Assembly: GCA_026770585.1 (NCBI GenBank)
Contig: MU646384.1
Span: 810,759-826,647 of the forward strand
Reading direction: 5' to 3'
Length of the DNA: 15,889 bases
DNA from: Baffinella frigidus
Lineage: Eukaryota; Cryptophyceae; Cryptomonadales; Baffinellaceae
The notes beneath the pieces were generated by a model that was not told the DNA's origin, did no database searches, and saw nothing but the letters and a program-made list of their open reading frames with translations. The position numbers and the translations under genes are program-made. Shown here piece by piece: positions 13,195-15,889 of this stretch (positions within the stretch are counted from its first letter, which is position 1; every line of letters starts with the position of its first letter).

Positions 13195-15889
13195 GCACCC
13201 TGAACCCTAAACCCTAAACCATAATCCCTAATCTCTCGACCCTCAACTCCGAACTTCAAGCGCTAAGCCCTGAACTCTACACCCTAAACTCTAAAACTAA
13301 CCCGAAAACACTGAACCCTAAACCCTAGACCCTAAACCCTGAACCCCAAACCCTAAACCCTAAACCCTAAACCCTAAACACTAAACCCTAAACCCTAGAC
13401 CCTAAACCCTAAATCCTGAACCCAATCCCTAATCCCCAAACCCTAAACCTTAAATCCTACACCTTAAACCCTAAACCCTAAACCCTAAACCCTAAACCCT
13501 AAACCCTAAACCCTGACCCAACCCCCAAACCCTAGATCCTGAACCCTAAACCCTAAACCCTGAACCCCAAACCGTAAACCTTGACCCTGAACCCTAAACC
13601 TTAAACCATAAACACTGCACACTCAACCCTGAACACTCAACCCTGAACGCAAAATCAGAAACCATAAACCCTGGACCCGACACACTAAGCCCTAAACCTT
13701 GACCCTAAACACTAAAACTTCAACCCTGAATTTTGAACACTCACCCCTAAACCCTGAGCCCTAACCCCTGACCACTCACCCCTAACCGGTTACCCCTGAA
13801 CCCCAAACCCTACACCCTAAACCCTACACCCTAAACCCTAAACCCTAAACCCTGAATCCTAAACTCGAAACCCTAAACCCTAACCCTAAACCCTAAACCA
13901 TAAACCCCAAACCCTGAACCCTCAACCCTAAACCCGATACCCTAAAACCTACAGCCTAGACTCAACCCTGAACCCTGAACCCTAAGCCCTAAACCCTAAA
14001 CCCTGAACCCTAAACCCTAAACCCTACAACCTGAACCACAAACCCTGAACCTTGACCCTAAACCCTTGACCCCAAACCCTGAACACTACACCTCAAACCC
14101 TGAACCCTCAACCCTAGACCCCAGACCATAAACCCTCCACCCTAAACCCTCAACCCTGAACCCTAAACCCTAAACCCTAAACCCCAGACCCTAAACCCTA
14201 AACCCTAAACCCTAAACTGAACTCTGGACCCTGAACCCTGAACCCTGGGCCTTGAACCCTAAGCCCTAATCCTTGAACCTAAACCCCAAACCCTACACCC
14301 TACACCCTAAACCATAAACCATAAACCCGAGCCATAAATCCTGAACCCTAAACTCTTAACCCTAAACCCTAAGCCCTCACCCCTAAACCCTAAACCCTAA
14401 ACCCTAAACCCTAAACTCTAGATTAAACCATGAACCCTCATCCCTGAACCCCAAACCCTAAACCCCAAACCCTAAACCCTAAACCCTAAACTGTAATTCT
14501 TGACCCAACAACCTGAACCACAAACTCCAACCTTGGCCCTAAACCCTTGACACCAAACCCTGAACCCTAAACCCTAAACACCAAACCCTAAGCCCTAAAC
14601 CCTCAACCCTCAACCCTAAACCCTAAACCCTAAACCTCGAACCCTGAACCCTAAACCCTGAACCCTAAACCCTAAACCCTAAACCCTAAACCCTAAACTC
14701 TGAACCCTAGACCCTAAACCCGATACCCTAAACCCTAAAATCTAGACCAAATCCTGAACCCTAAACCCTGAACCCTAAACCCTAAACCCTAAACCCTAAA
14801 CCCTAAACCCTAAACCCTAAACCCTAAACCCTAATCCTTGAACCCTAATCCTTGACCCTACAACCTGAACCACAAACTCTAAACATTGACCCTAAACCCT
14901 TAACCCCAACCCTGAACCCTAAACCCTAAACCCTGAATCTTAAACCCTAATTCCTAGACCCTGATTCCTAGACCCTAAACCCCAGACCCTAGACCCTAAA
15001 CCCTAAACCCTAAACTGAACTCTGGACCCTGAACCCTGAACCCTGGGCCTTGAACCCTAAGCCCTCATCCTTGACCCTAAACCCCAAACCCTACACCCTA
15101 CACCCTAAACTCTAAAAACTAACCCCTAAACACTGAACCCTAAACCCTAAACCCTAGACCCTAAACCCTAAACCCTAAGCCCTCACCCCTAAACCCTAAA
15201 CCCTAAACCCTAAACCCTAAACCCTGAACCCCACACCCTCAACCCTAAACCCTAAACCCTAAACCCCAAACCCTACAACTTAAACCCTACACCTTAAAAC
15301 CTAAAGCTCAAACCCTAAACCCTAAACCCTAAACCCTAAACCCTAAACCCTAAACCCTAAACCCTGACCCAAACCCCAAAACCTAGACCCTAAACCCTAA
15401 ACCCTAAACCCTAAACTCCAAACCCCAAACCCTGAACCTTGACCCTGAACCCTAAACCTTAAACCACCAACACGGAACACTCAACCCTGAACACTCAACC
15501 CTGAACGCAAAATCATAAACCATAAACCCTGGACCCGACACACTAAGCCCTAAGCCTTGACCCTAAACACTGAAACTTCAACCCTGAACACTCACCCCTA
15601 AACCCTGAGCCCTAACCCCTGACCACTCAACCCTAACCGGTTAACCCTGATCCACAAAACCTAAACCATAAACCCTCAAACATAAACCCTAAATCCTAAA
15701 CCCTGAATCCTAAACTCTAAACCCTGAACCCTAAACCCTCATTCCTGAACCCTAAACCCTAGACCCGATACCCTAAACCCTAAACTCTAGACTGAACCCT
15801 GAACCCTAAGCCCTAAACCCTAAACCCCAAACCCTAAACCCTAAACCTTGACCCTGCAACCTGAACCACAAACCCTAAACCTTGACCCT
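13195..15889 (-). repeat. Large degenerate CCCTAAA array with higher-order structure
   Basis: About 2.7 kb of 7-base units, mostly CCCTAAA on the plus strand (TTTAGGG on the minus), with frequent variants (CCCTGAA, CCCCAAA, CCTTGAC, CCCTACA). Blocks recur in order: the run around cgcaaaatca is at 13648 and 15506, and aaccggtta near 13784 and 15635, giving a period of about 1.85 kb. A shorter repeat of about 798 bp links 14217 and 15015 (ctgaactctggaccctga). The motif caacctgaaccacaaac appears near 14027, 14509, 14861 and 15857. The array runs off the window. Confidence 0.93.

Noticed and set aside
13195-15889. A functional chromosome-end telomere
   Set aside because: The strand orientation is wrong for the right-hand end, the units are heavily mutated, and long blocks recur in order, which telomerase-made ends do not show.

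Overview
This window is eukaryotic nuclear DNA from a GC-rich genome with many introns. Every gene I can rebuild is split by GT-AG introns. The two recognisable proteins, a mitogen-activated protein kinase (MAPK) and a PPIL3-type cyclophilin, are typical eukaryotic proteins. Long degenerate arrays of CCCTAAA/TTTAGGG, the 7-base telomere unit of plants and many algae, occur between and inside genes. Together with the compact divergent gene pairs this suggests a unicellular alga, perhaps a prasinophyte-type green alga. That placement is an inference. I found no dinoflagellate spliced-leader relic, and the introns use canonical GT-AG sites.

Layout: (1) 96-5595, minus strand: a MAPK gene of nine exons (326 codons plus stop). 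Its introns carry poly-G/C tracts, tandem duplications, telomere-like repeats and one miniature inverted-repeat element. (2) 5596-5953: a divergent promoter region. (3) 5954-8998, plus strand: a three-exon gene for a probable secreted or ER-routed protein that I do not recognise. Both of its introns hold miniature elements, and the second has elements nested within each other. (4) 8999-9404: a convergent intergenic region with one more element copy. (5) 9405-11835, minus strand: an eight-exon PPIL3-like cyclophilin of 163 residues. Its sixth intron holds a telomere-like array. (6) 11836-12169: a second divergent promoter region. (7) 12170-13056, plus strand: two exons of a coiled-coil protein whose 3' end is not seen. 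(8) about 13195-15889: 2.7 kb of degenerate CCCTAAA repeats with a higher-order period near 1.85 kb, running off the window.

The gene order is two head-to-head pairs (MAPK with the secreted-protein gene; PPIL3 with the coiled-coil gene) that meet tail to tail at about 9.0-9.4 kb. Nothing shows that the four genes share a pathway.

The most notable points are these. The kinase has a T-A-Y activation motif in place of T-E-Y/T-D-Y. A set of TA-flanked miniature inverted-repeat elements includes one insertion whose empty site survives in a neighbouring paralogue. A duplicated half-exon creates a decoy splice acceptor in the kinase gene. Telomere-like repeats and homopolymers lie directly against splice sites. 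The right-hand array points the wrong way to be a chromosome end at that side of the window.
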